Translations under genes and position numbers: made by a program
Source: Diplolepis rosae
Taxonomy: Eukaryota; Arthropoda; Insecta; Hymenoptera; Diplolepididae
DNA length: 64,000 bases
NCBI GenBank assembly: GCA_030998225.1
Contig: JAPYXD010000553.1
Span: 3,596,001-3,660,000 of the forward strand
Direction of reading: 5' to 3'
Shown here: piece by piece, positions 22,978 through 34,569 of the stretch
Layout of the letters: each line of letters opens with the position of its first letter
Numbering within the stretch: position 1 is the stretch's first letter
The notes under the pieces: model-generated
The model's database searches: none
Told to the model about the DNA's origin: nothing
The model's input: the letters and a program-made list of their open reading frames with translations, nothing else

Positions 22978-23405
22978 TTAACTCATGATGAGTAATGTCG
23001 AAAGTATAAAATTATAATAAAAATCATGATTTTCGTTGATAAAATGACGTGATGTCATGGAGTCGACGAAACTTTGTCTGCAGTTAACTTTAAATATTGA
23101 CAACAGTTATTATAAACACAGAATTAGAAATGTAAACAGAGATCAGCTGGAAAACAATCATGAATTTAATCTATTAAGTAATAGTTTTTTTTATTTTTGT
23201 GTTCATTTCCAGCTGATGTCTGTTTACATTTCAGATTCTGTTTTTACAATAACTGTTGTCAATATTCAAAGTTAACTGTCAGAATGAAATAATTTAGTAG
23301 ACAAAATTTCGTCGACTCCATGACATCACGTCATTTTATTAACTAAAATCATGATTTTTATTATAATTCTATACTTTCAACATTACTCATCATGAGTTAA
23401 CCTTC
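22978..23405. mobile_element. Palindromic MITE inserted in the left arm
   Basis: The ends GGTTAACTCATGATGAG and CTCATCATGAGTTAACC begin inverted repeats of about 190 bp each, nearly covering the element. TTAA lies at both ends, as for piggyBac-type insertion. The equivalent position in the right arm (near 33273) lacks the element. Half of a second copy lies at 37152-37400. Confidence 0.75.
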
Positions 23406-23440
23406 CCGGTAAGAAAAGAAAAATTCAGAAAAATTAGTAT

Positions 23441-24529
23441 TTCCAGACTTAAATGAAAGAAGGAGAATTATTTAATTTTTTTGAATGTGCTAATTTTCCA
23501 TCGGAAGAAGTGCCCAAGGGAAGAATAGGTTTATCTCCGAAACCAATTCGTTTCTATTTCCTTAACGATTGCCAGTTGTGTTGTATTCCATGCAGGCGAA
23601 CATTTTTTCAATTTTTTTAATTCCTCTCAATCCGAGCATAGACACACCTCTCATGGTTATTTTTAATTCCATTCTCACATGCTGCATTTTCGATTAATTT
23701 AATTCTTTCTAATCTGCTCACAAAATATGTGCACGTACATGATTTCTATTCCTTCTTGTGCAATATAAGTTTGGAAATTTGAATACTTTTGTCAAGGTAA
23801 TTTTTTTGAATTCCATACTTATATGCTGTATTTTGCATTAATTTAATTCTTTCTAATCTGTCCACAAAATATGTGCACTTACATATTTTCTATTTCTTCT
23901 TGTGGAATGAAGGTTTGGAAATTTCAATTTTGTTGTCTGCCATAACGGTGGAATAATTTTAATTATAATATTTATATTGTTTAAACAAATTATATATTTA
24001 ATAATATAATAAATAATGTTGTTAAAGGTAAAAACATTTATTTATCTAGAAACAAAATTATAAAAATATTATTTTACAATAATAAAAATTATTTTTATTG
24101 ATATAATTATTTTATTGAAACTATTTTAAATTGAAAGTGTTATAAATTACTTTATAAATCAAAAATTCAGTAAATGGTTTTTAGCTCAAAAAATTATCAA
24201 GCATTATATAATTAGATATAAATAGAATGTTTGTTTAAATGTTAAAACCAAATAAGTAAACATTTGAACCATCTATAAGTTGAGCACTTTATTTGTCTGA
24301 AGGAGGCGTTGTACATATTATATTATTTAAAGTACTTATACAATCTTTAAAAGGATACGAACTTTATGCAAATCGCATATTAGAATGTTTAAAAATTCGA
24401 TACAAATAACAATTTTTTCATTTTAAGATAATAATTGTCCTATTGAGGAAAAACTAAATCAAAAATGTTTATATATTTTTGTAATTAAGAATCAGTTAAT
24501 AGGTTATTATAATGCAAAGATCATTTCAC
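23441..24529. other. AT-rich 3' flank of the transposase gene, with a direct duplication
   Basis: Two copies of about 130 bp lie at 23667-23795 and 23811-23937, sharing TTAATTTAATTCTTTCTAAT and CACAAAATATGTGCAC. The rest is very AT-rich, with no gene. A reverse-strand AATAAA (TTTATT at 24288-24293) could serve the transposase transcript. Confidence 0.5.
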
Positions 24530-27429
24530 TTATTGTGCTTCGATAGTGTTTGGGATTTCACAAACATATTGTGTGTTTTTAAAATTAAGAACTACAGCTT
24601 TTGAACGAATTTCCGATGTAGAAATGGGTAAATGATCAAGATTTCTTTTAATCTCCCAGATATGCGATACCCTCGTTTCTCCCACAAAAAATGGTTCAAC
24701 AATTAATTGTCTTACGTTGAAAGAACATGTACTGTCAGACAATAAGTAAATGTTCTTGATTTGGACAAATGACCTATTCTTAAGAATAATGACGGTGTCA
24801 TCAAATTTTTGTGTTCGAGTGTACTGTACACTGCTATAGACACAATTCTCAAAAATGCATCGCTCAAATTCTTTCTTCGTCGTAGAGTTAAAAACATTAA
24901 GATGATGTGGTCCGAAGAGCGTTACATTTCCAGCTCTAACTGCATTTTGTGTGGATAGTTTAGAGGTGAAAATTTGTTCACAAAACTCTTTTGCTTTTAC
25001 TGAAATGTTAGTTACAGACGGCCGAACTCGATAATTTAATATTCTTAAAGATTTATTTATAATTTGCTGTTCAGGACTTTTCGGTCCATTCAGTATTTGC
25101 TTACAGAAATGAATTTTGTGTTCGAATGGGAACGCTGATGTTAAAGATGGTGGACCAGACTGACAAACAGATTCAACTAAATGTAAAAGCGCGTGAACAT
25201 TGAAAGTCATATGTTCGATGCCATACAAAATTTCATACTGAGCTACAAACTTTAACAAATTTTGCTCACACGTATCAAGTTCGTCTTCGCTTATTTCCAG
25301 TTTCAACAGAGTGAACATACTATTGACGAATAAAGCAAAATGTTCCAACAAGTTACTTGGAATGAATCTAGAACATATTGGAAGGCAATGTGTTGCCTTC
25401 CAAACGCTTTTGCTAGAAATCTTTTCTGTCGATCTGTGCACATCTCGAGGTGGTTGTATAAGGAGGAGAAGACTATCGATGTCTCTGCGTTGCGTTGGTT
25501 TCAAACGTTTGTTCCAGTCATCCCATACTTGTCCGGTTACTCCGAAAAGAGCATTGTGTAAGTAGTCAAGAGGGAATCCCCATACCATATCGATATTAGG
25601 AACACCTATGAAAGCGGATTCACTTTTCACTCCTCGTACAAACGAACCATATTTTTTTGTGTTAGCCACGTCCTGCAGATGTGACTTGTGAGTTCGTAAT
25701 TCCGTTTCTTTTTCTAGAAAAAGATACTTCATTCCTTTACCCTTGACGTGTTGCCCTCCGTGATAGCAGTAACTGCACCCATAGTACCCATTATATTGCA
25801 GTCGGTTTTGTAATATGGGTCGAGCAACAGAATCAGCGACAACGAAAATCGGAGTGAAGTGTATTGTAACTTTCTTGCCTTCATTTGGAAATGTTACGGT
25901 AATTCCTTCTGTATGTAGATGATTCGCTTGTTTGGAGAACTCATTAATGAATAAATTCATTAAATCTGGCTTTGGTTCCGTTTTTACAATCATTATACCG
26001 GCTAATAATATAAATTTGAATCGAAGTTGTACAGGTAAATTGTTTAACATTACTTGCAAAGGCCAGAAACCCCTTTTGGATACATTAAACAATGGAGCAC
26101 CATCTGTACTAATAGTGTAAGTAATAGTTTTAGAAAATTTTGTAATTGTTTTCTTGTATAGTACACTATCATGGATGTCTCGCATGACTTTGCTATTTGA
26201 CTGTATAAATTCATTATCTTCCTGACTTTGAGGAATAAAGTATTCAACAAGATCTTCCTTTTCGAGAAGTGTACGAAATTGATATTCTAAGTCAACAATT
26301 GAAAAATTATCATTGTTGCTCAGTTTTATGCAATTCTTTTCTTCGCAATCTTTACAAATCAATATCTGACCTTTAATATCCTTTTTTGTACAAGAGTGCA
26401 AGACCATTTTCGAACATTTGTGACAATAAAAGTGAAAAGTAGTTTTATCAGATGGTGGATCGAAAACTTATGCAAGCTTATAATTAGAAAATTTTACATT
26501 TTCGAACTCTGGACCTGCGCAAATTTTAAACATTTCTATTAACATATTACGAGCTTCGTTGGAATCGCCAAATCTTAAACTATACGCTACTATCATTTCT
26601 ATCACATCCCTTACTGTCTGTCCAGATTTTTCGAACATTATTCTATCACCGCTTGCCAGTGTATACACTTCAGACGAGTTAGGTTCCGCATGTAAATGAG
26701 TAGATGATGATGGAATATTCTTCCAAGAATCATAGACACTGTCATCCGAAAAATCATCATCGCTACTTGAGTAACAGGGAAAGTCTTCTTCTGTTGACTC
26801 TAGTGATACGAGCACCTGCTCCCCTTCTTGGTTTTCGAATTCTTCAACTGGTTGCTTTGCTCCTTGCTGGTCTTCGGACTCCTCATGCAACTTTTGTGCT
26901 GATAAATATAAATATTTAAAAATATGAATTTCAAATAGTTTAATTAATGAGAGAAACATACAATGAAAATTTGTCTAAATCAATACAAAAGGGAAAAAAA
27001 TGCCATGAAATTTTGTTTTCAACTTTTTGAAAGGAACTACTTTGCAAATTGTTAAGAAATTGATTTCATAATCTAATTCAATTCCATATCTAGTTCATAA
27101 TATTCATTATTGATGTAATTTTTTTAAATTATACTGTTATCCCTAAAATAACTTATTCTCATATCTTTCACTATAAACATTGTTTTGTATACTTTTCTCA
27201 TTCTAACTGAGATATACAAGTGAGTACTTGTTTTTATTATTATCGTAGAATAGTTGTTGAGTGTTGTGTAAATTAATACTTAGTACTCACATTCATATTG
27301 TTGAAGCAAATGTTTGTATTTTTCTTCCCAAACCTTTTGCGTTTTATCAGTCATCATTCCTTTTTGATAACTGGGATCAAGTGCCAACCAGTGTTTTCTT
27401 TTCCGCGGATGACTACTGTTGTCGTCCAT
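24530..27429 (-). pseudogene. Tnp2-like (CACTA/EnSpm-type) transposase, two exons, one in-frame stop
   Basis: Exon 1 is 27429-27291 (donor GTGAGT) and exon 2 is 26898-24530 (acceptor TTTATCAG). The join keeps frame, giving 835 codons. A further acceptor, TTCTTTACAG, lies just before the start, suggesting a 5' UTR exon. Residues 47-180 are acidic. Codon 190 is TAA (26470-26468), and reading through it continues with VFDPPSDKTTFHFYCHKC and a second CxxC pair, a zinc-binding pattern. TDGAPLF (about 311), GFWPL, VVADSVARP (about 400), YYGCSYC (about 418), FPLDYLHNALFGV (about 488), NVHALLHLVE (about 613) and SAFPFEH (about 634) follow. These are hallmarks of Tnp2-type transposases, which cut and join element ends in the nucleus. 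Apart from the stop it looks intact. Confidence refers to the family call; the stop could be a sequencing error. Confidence 0.7.
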
Positions 27430-28638
27430 AATATGTGCCTGTAAAGAAATCGTATAAGCATAATTGTTTACGTGTTTCGTTATTGAATTTTGTGTTTGCA
27501 TAAAGTGAATACAATATTTAAAAACATTAATAAAAAATTATGGTTAAGAAAGCGAAACGTTACACATTTTAATTATTTATTCAAAAAAAGAAAAGTATCT
27601 AGTTCGGTAGAATTTTATGTTACAATTCGATGTTGTTATACGTAAAAACAATTTTAAATTACAAACATATTTTCGCTTTGATCATATAAACTTTAATTCG
27701 AAAACGTAATAACATTTCTTTACGAAAAAGTATCTAATTCTGGAATTTTTTTAGTACAACTAAAGGCGTTGCAACCAAATTCTTACTTCAAAATTCGATT
27801 TCTTCATTTTACTTAAAAATTATTATAAGTACATATTTTCTTGCTATGCAGCGCTTTTCTTCTTGCAACTAGATGTTTATCTATAGAGAAAAAAATATCT
27901 AATTATAACATTTGTTGAGTAAATAAAGGAGGAAATAGAATTTTGAGCTTAGAACTTGGACCCAGCGTCTTTAATGAGAAATTATTTGTGCAAAATAATA
28001 TCCCTGTGGACACAAACAACAAAACATGTTTTTAGAGCGTAAACTCTAGTAACAAACTTATAAGTTTGATGCATTTTTATTATCATAGGCAAAGTTTTAT
28101 CTGAAATAAAGAAACGAAAAAAATGCAATACAAACATAATTTGAGATTATAAATTTAAAAGGTGCTGCATAAGCTGCCTTATGAAACAAATTTTCTTCTA
28201 ATAACAATAATACATTTATACACTTACCTATTTCCTTTCAATTCCACAATGAAAAAAACTTATATTATTAAAAGTACTAAATTTTACCGGAAAAATATAT
28301 AAATTGAAACTTTCATGTCATTGAAACAAATGCATCGACCGTTTCTGTCTTCAGGAGGATTTACACCTCTGTATGCAGGCATTATGTATGCAGGTTACCG
28401 TGGTAACATATTAGTGGGAAATAAATAGGAAAATTGTAAGTCTCTTTCTCTCTTGTATTTTAGCATGGTAACCTGCATGCATAATTCCTGCATGCAGGGG
28501 TGTTATTCCTCCTTTCTATTTGTTTCTTTCAGTTTCTTTGTTTCGTTTCGTAATCGCCGAATAGCGTACCGGCGTGTCGTGACTGGCGTTCGGCAATTCT
28601 AAAGCTTTTGCTTGCATTTTGCAGTGTCCGCGTTGAAA
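27430..28638. promoter_or_regulatory. Shared intergenic region between divergent genes
   Basis: It separates the start codons of the minus-strand transposase and plus-strand BEN gene by about 1.2 kb, so promoters for both probably lie here. No TATA box or initiator can be assigned with confidence. It contains a short MITE (28352-28513). Confidence 0.45.
28352..28513. mobile_element. Short MITE with TIRs of about 45 bp
   Basis: The left end AGGAGGATTTACACCTCTGT and the reverse complement of the right end, AGGAGGAATAACACCCCTG, continue through TATGCAGG...ATGCAGGTTACC. The loop is about 60 bp. It sits upstream of the BEN gene start, where it could affect expression. Confidence 0.7.
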
Positions 28639-31600
28639 ATGACTGAAAGTACAAGATTTGCATTAATAATGCAATGTGGAACACAAAATACTTTTAAAAT
28701 TCCATTGAGTGGTGTACATAATTTTGAAGAGAACAAGCATACTTCTCTTCAAGACTACAAATTTGATACAGACGATGGACAAGTTCTATACGGGACAATT
28801 AGTTTCATTGCCGGTAAGTACAGCACCAATTATTGAAATATAATATGAAATTATACTTGATTATACAATGATATTGTGCATTATCTTTGTATTGTAGGTA
28901 AAAAAATTCCGGACATCGTACCCTTTACCCTATTGAAAAAATCATCGTGTTATTTTCGGACGAGGAAAACACGAGGAAATCCGCGAGGAGTTTCAAACTC
29001 CTCAAGGAAATCCAGGAGGATTTTCAAATTTTTCGAGGAATTCCACGAGGATTTTCTCGAGGTTTCCTCGTCTGAAAATAGAACGAGGATTTTTTTAATA
29101 GGGCTATATACACTCCCCATCCTTCCTTTTTAACATATTACAATTTTTAAAGAATTTGGAAATGACCCTTCGATATTTTATAACGAAACATTTTTTTAGA
29201 CTCTTTAGAGGATATCGACAACATTTTTGAGGCAAGTAAACGACCCCGAAGACCGCCAGAAAGGTTTATTTATCCAGCAGTTGAGACCACAGATGCCGAA
29301 ACCGACATTGAAGTATCAAGCAAAAGTGGTTCACAAGATAATAAGCGTGAAGTTAGTGTATTAGAGACTATTATTATTATAAATCATGAAAGATTTCTTG
29401 AAATCAGTACATTCCTAGTAAATTCTTAAAATCATCTTAAATCCCTTTGAATGTTAAAATCACTAAAAATATCTTGAAATATCTTGAATTTCCTCAAAAT
29501 TACTTAAAATCTGATGAAATTATTTGAAGTATCTTGGAATCTAATGAAATTCATAAAAATCATTTTTATAACTCTTGAAATGTTTTAAAAACTCATTAAT
29601 GTCCCTAAAATCACATCTCTTACAATCCTTTAACAGTTTTTTAAATCCTTTAAAGTCTTTTTATCCCTTGAAATTCCTCAAACTCTTTAGAACTCTTTAA
29701 AATCCCTTGAAATTTCAGGAAATCCTTTAAAATCTCTATCAGAAATCTCTTGAAATACTTCCATATCGCCATTTTGGAAATTCTTTAAAATTCCATGAAA
29801 AACATTACAATTCTACTACAAACTTCAAGATCCCTTAAATTCGTTTAAAATCCATTCAAATTAATGGCAATCTTTTCAAAATCATACAAATATATTAAAA
29901 TTCTACAGTAAATTTCAAAATCCCTTAAAATTACTTAATATTCAAAAAACACCTTGAAATTCCTGGAAACCTTTTTGAATTCTTAAAAATGATATGCTAT
30001 ATTTTAAAATACCCACGTGGTATGTAGTTGGCCCCGTTTATAATAAATATAATTTTCATCCATATTCCAATGTTTTTTTTCAATATTCCAGGTCGAAGAC
30101 AGACTTTTTGACAGGATGCTGGATATGAAGCGTAAACATCTTCAAAGAAGACAACCTTCGACACCTCACGTGCAGAAGACCTCGTCTTTTCCAACAAAAT
30201 TGTCAGGTCGTCACATCATTGAACAGAAGAATATCGCTACAAGTAGTAATGTTCAGTGTTTGAACGTGAAGCAGCCTACCACAGCAAATGTAAGCCAATC
30301 TCATGAAAAGAAAACGAAATTTACTACGTTGAAACCGTCTACGGCGGTCAAACTATCTGAAGAGACTCCTGCAATGAGCAGATTTTCTAAGACAACCAAA
30401 GGGCCTGTTCAAAATGTATCTATTTCCAAAAACACAGAAGGGACTCTTGAAAGGTCCGAGAATTCAAAAATAACAGAAGGAACTCCTAAAAAGTTAAAAA
30501 TTTTAAAGACAATTCAAGAACCACCTCCAAGGAAAAATAACGTTTCCAGAACGAACGAAAACTCCAAGAATATAGATTTACCATCGCCATCAACGTTACA
30601 ACCACTACTTCCAACAGCTCGCAACAATGCATTCTCAAAGACAATGGTAAAAAAAATGTTACAAGACGCTTCATAATATTAGAAAATGGAATGTATTTTG
30701 CTTTAAAGTCCTTTATAGTTACTTATTATATTCATTATTTTTTAGTTTGAAAGAAATTCGCAGAACCTACTAGAAGCGCAGAAAAAAGTGATAAAGTTAA
30801 CAAATTCCTTAGAGAATTGTTATAAAAAGTTGCAGGATGCTAACTTTGAAAGGGAAGTCCTCCGAAAAGAAGCAGAACAAGTTCGATCAATCTCTGTAGA
30901 ACTAGAAAACCAATTGAGTACAGCCAGGAGGAATTAAAAAAAGTTAGAACACTTAACGAGAAATGGCAAGAAATTGCTATGGAGAAGTGTAATCTAATGC
31001 ATGGCACGTATTCTATTTTATATATTAAAATTCATATGTTGTAAGTAAATAAGTGGCACTATACTATACTGTGTTATATTTGTAGCCATGTTCTCTGAAA
31101 TTACGACCTCTTTTGAAGAGCAAGGCAGGGACACACCGAATGTTAAAGTGGGGCATGTAAATGCTAATCATGTGAGTATTGCAAAAAAGTCCACTGATTG
31201 TAAATTAATTTTGAAGTATCTTCTATAATTTCATACTTTTAAACAAAATTTTGAATGACGTATACCTTTTTTGTTTTAGATACACATCGGCCGCGGAGTA
31301 TGGATTACGCATGATGCATACATGCTAGCCTGCTACGAAGTAAATTTGAAAACAAGAAAAACTTTCGTTTGCAAAATGCTTGTAGCTGTCTTCGGTTACG
31401 ACCTGCTTGCTGAGAGTACGATTACTGGCCGCACAAGTAACAGGAGCAAGACTGAAAAAAAGCCACTAAAATCGTTGGATCCGAAGAAAGTTCTAGCTAT
31501 TAAGGGTAATATTTAAAGCAGATTTAATACCCCAATGTATATCAAATAATATTTAGAAATTTATTCATTATACACTACTTTACAGACATTTACAAATATT

Positions 31601-32873
31601 TTCTCACCAATGTTCTTCAAATGGATCCTCATGCAGCTGAGATGGAAGCGGACAGAACGAATCAGCTGATTTGCAAAAAGATTGCGCAAATAAAACGACT
31701 GCATGTGAGTGAGTCCATTTTTCTTTAAAACTAAGTAATTTAAAAATATTCTTTTGTATTCACTGGACCTATAATACGGAAGTAATATTTAATTTGTTGT
31801 AATCGTTTACAAACATGATTTTTTGTTACACTAGCAACTACTATTCGTGCGCGATTGATTTCTCGTTTTTGCACTCCTTTTGCTATAAGCAGGGCGTCAT
31901 AAATTCATCGCGCGGATTTTTTAAGATTTATTAAACCTGTTTTTGGATTTTTAAATTTTCTTCATTTTCATATATTTTAGGACATTTAAAAAGATTTTAA
32001 AGGATTTCAAAATATTTTAAACGATATCAAGACATTTCGAACGAAGTCAAGAGATTTAAATACATTTTAAGTGATAGTTCAATTTTGTGAAATCTGAAGA
32101 TAATGATAATAATAATAATAATCTTAAGATAGTTTTTGAATTCAGCACATTTACACAATTCGCGCAATTTCCAAAAAACCAATTAGGTTTTCGACATCAA
32201 CGTCTTCGATGTTTTAGATATATATGGTAACATCACATTTTTAAGATAGGATTTAAATGGCCACCCTGCTACTCTAAAATTTATAATATTCCAATGTTTA
32301 ATTACAGGACCAAACAAGCAAAGTAGGGATATCTTCGGAGAGAATGTTGATGATACCCAAGCGGAAAAGGAAAACTTGGAACCAACTATAGAGGTTCAAG
32401 ACGATTTCGTTACCCGTTTGATTAGAGAAAAAGAGGAATCTGACATGCTGATAGATAACGATACGAACAAAGAAAGCGAAGATCTACAAATGCAGGTTTC
32501 AGACGACTTCAATTTCGAGAAGAACGAAGAAAACGTGGAACCACGAATGCAGAATTTAGAAAATGTCGGTAACGAGGCGAAAGTCTATGAAAGAAACCTT
32601 TTCCAGGATCTATCGCAAGATCTGATCAATTCAAACTTTACCTATCAGACTAGTGGATTACAAGATAAGGTCTATGTTGGTGGGCTTCTGAAGAATTCCT
32701 TTGATCTTCTCAATGCAGAGAATCTCGATGCAGAGATGCTGAAGCCTTCATTTGCATTTTTGAAGGAAAAAAACCTTCAGGCAATTAATCAGCCTATTCC
32801 TGAAAAGGCACTGAACGAATCCATGATCGGTAGCAGGGACTACATTGATACCGACTCTGATTTAGAATCTTAA
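28639..32873 (+). CDS. BEN-domain protein, eight-exon model
   Basis: Exons 28639-28813, 29200-29351, 30092-30646, 30746-30917, 31086-31171, 31280-31505, 31586-31708 and 32308-32873. All junctions are GT-AG and phases agree, giving about 684 aa. The N-terminus (TRFALIMQCG onward) resembles the small N-terminal domain found in insect BEN proteins. Exon 3 is basic, Ser/Thr/Pro-rich and low in complexity. Exon 4 is a coiled coil. Exons 6-7 encode the BEN domain (about residues 381-495): IHIGRGVWIT, FVCKMLVAVFGYDLLAESTI, TGRTSNR, LDPKKVLAI. Exon 8 is acidic. BEN domains bind DNA or chromatin partners. AATAAA is at 32940. Weak point: exon 4 also continues open in another frame past 30917 (EELKKVRTLNEKWQ), so either GTACAG is the donor or a 1-nt frameshift is present. 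Confidence 0.7.
28953..29080. mobile_element. Intronic foldback/MITE
   Basis: ATTTTCGGACGAGGAAA and its near-complement TTTCCTCGTCTGAAAAT bound about 125 bp within intron 1 of the BEN gene. The interior repeats CGAGGA-type words in both orientations. Confidence 0.6.
29352..30091 (+). other. BEN intron 2 filled with degenerate AT repeats
   Basis: From 29390 to 29990 the intron consists of diverged short units around CTTGAAATTCCTTAAAATC. Similar material is present in intron 7 (31970-32080). No coding content. Confidence 0.6.
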
Positions 32874-33259
32874 GTTTTTATCCTAATTTTGTATAGCCTG
32901 TATGTAAAAATACATTTACAATTTTTTTGCAACAGTTTCAATAAATGAATAAAAAAATTTTAATATAATTTACCCATATTCTTTTTTTTACCTATAATTT
33001 ATAAATTTAATACAATATTTATTGATTTTAAAAAATTCACTAAATTAAATTCTCAGTTGCGTCTTTAAAGTGACATTATTCTATTCCCTTCTAGTCTCTG
33101 CTTTGTATTTTTCCACTTTTTAATTCCTCTCAATACGCTTCCATTACATTTTTCTAAGTCGATTAAAAGGAATAGGTTTTGCTTTTTCTTTCTACTCGTT
33201 CGTGGAACTTTAGATGGAGGAAAATTCGCGTATTAATGGGAATTCAGATTCGGAATTTT
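32874..33259. other. 3' flank of the BEN gene
   Basis: AT-rich, with the polyadenylation signal AATAAA at 32940 and nothing else recognised before the right inverted arm. Confidence 0.45.
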
Positions 33260-33516
33260 TCTGAATTCTTCTCTTCTTACCGGGTTCTTTTATAAAGGTA
33301 AAATTAAATTTTTTTGTGTAAGTTTTAATATTAAGTCAAGTTTTTTATTTTTCTTGTGTGTGACAATTTTACTATTTGGGTTTTTTTTTTAATTTAATAA
33401 AGCCTGATGAGGTTGGCAATCCGATAGCCAACGAAACGTCGATACAATTTTGACATTATGAAGAGTTTTCTTCTTTATATTTTACCCTCATCGATCGCAA
33501 ACCAGCATCTTTTATA
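33260..33516. repeat. Right inverted arm
   Basis: Reverse complement of the left arm at 22745-22977 and 23406-23440. The stretch around 33266-33274 (CCGGGTTCTTTTATAAAGG on the plus strand) lacks the palindromic MITE found in the left arm, so it represents the empty site. Confidence 0.85.
33395..33450 (+). ncRNA. Hammerhead-ribozyme-like motif 2
   Basis: CTGATGA (33404-33410), a stem II of six perfect pairs (GTTGGC with GCCAAC), GAAAC (33433-33437) and GTC (33438-33440). Compared with motif 1, the loop and the base after GTC differ while stem and core are kept. The same extra G precedes stem II. Self-cleavage would be expected after GUC if active. Confidence 0.65.
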
Positions 33517-33741
33517 ATATTAATCATAAGGGTGACACTACCATTTCTTCAATAGGCTATTTATTTTCATAATCAAAAAATTCTAATTCCTTCTAATAAG
33601 TTCACATTATAATGCATTTATTGCGTGTATTAGGCTACAAATCTTTCTCGCAAGCGGTGGAAGATTGGATGATGCAGCATATGTTGGAGTTCCGAAATTT
33701 AGTATTTAATGTATCGATGTTGCGATCATGTGTATCTTTCT

Positions 33742-33984
33742 CATAGAGATATTATAGATAGAGGAGACATGCCATAGGCCGCTCTGTAAGTGGCAACGTC
33801 ATTCTGCAAACTCGGTGAGAGCGAAAGAGAGAGACGATAAGTGGTTTTTTCTGTCTTTGTCTACGCGTACCGCGCTAGCCTCGGCCCTATGCAAGAGACA
33901 GCCTAACCCGAAATTCACTCTCTTTCTCGCCCGAGCTGACAGGCTTCAGGCTGGCATGTCTCCTCTATCTATAATATATCTATG
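33742..33984. mobile_element. MITE with 8-bp target duplication (hAT- or P-type)
   Basis: TIRs CATAGAGATATTATAGATAG and CATAGATATATTATAGATAG (reverse complement of the right end) continue to GAGGAGACATGCC. ATCTTTCT lies on both sides (33734-33741 and 33985-33992). The other duplication arm (36770) has a single ATCTTTCT in the same context, giving an empty site. Eight-base duplications fit hAT or P superfamilies. Confidence 0.9.
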
Positions 33985-34180
33985 ATCTTTCTGCATATGT
34001 ATATCTATAAGCCGAGTATAAGTGCATAATTGCGAATGTATGTATGCGTCTTCGTGGCGAAAAGATTAATCGTGAGAATTTTTGTTAATTTCTTGTTATT
34101 TTGGCATAGCGTCAGTTTCATCTTATTTTATTTGATTAAAAATATCACTATTACATGTAAAAATGCGCAAAAAGAAAGAA

Positions 34181-34222
34181 AGGCAAACGTTTCGGCCACA
34201 TATGGGGTCCCTCTTCAGTGCC
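34181..34222 (-). ncRNA. Hammerhead-ribozyme-like motif 3
   Basis: Minus strand: GGCA, CTGAAGA (34218-34212), an imperfect stem II, GAAAC (34193-34189), GTT, TGCC. GGCA and TGCC form a perfect 4-bp stem I. Stem II carries a C-to-A change that weakens it relative to motifs 4 and 5. Confidence 0.55.
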
Positions 34223-34569
34223 ATAAATTCAAAGATTAATTCAAAATTTCTGTAGAACATTAGAATATAGGAAATAATTAAATCAAGAATTACCATAGAA
34301 TTCAAAAACTTATCTCATAGCTTGCAATTCAAAATGAAGTAGTCCAGTATGCAACATCATGAATTGAAAAAATATTTAGGTCACTTTAAAATTTAAAAAT
34401 GGCAAATTCACTATAAAGCTAGAATATATCACAGTTCTGACGATTTTCAGAACTAGTTAAATTTAATAATACTTTCAGATGTGATACATAATATCACGAA
34501 TATGTAAATTGCATTTTTTTTTATTAATTTTTAAAGATAAATTTATTACGATTTTTTAAAACATCTCAG

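Larger units (their letters stand above)
22744..33550. mobile_element. Composite unit: inverted arms flanking transposase and BEN genes
   Basis: The left arm (22745-22977 plus 23406-23440) and right arm (33260-33516) are inverted repeats of about 240 bp, clearly above 85% alike by eye, sharing AGATGCTGGTTTGCGATCGA. Each carries a hammerhead-like core. Between them are only two genes, head to head: a Tnp2-like transposase (minus) and a BEN-domain protein (plus). AATAGGCTATTT flanks the unit at 22732-22743 and 33551-33562. This is either a DNA transposon of about 10.8 kb with an accessory BEN gene, or two genes trapped between two inverted PLE-type repeats. The right flank is itself duplicated at 36.9 kb, which complicates the boundary. 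Confidence 0.55.
33260..34380. repeat. Arm 1 of a large inverted duplication
   Basis: After removing a MITE, it is the reverse complement of about 36378-37165, including CATCGATACATTAAATACTA and the ribozyme-like motif. The two arms face each other across a solo LTR. They differ by scattered substitutions and by indels, including loss of the ribozyme-1 type core from arm 2. Confidence 0.85.
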
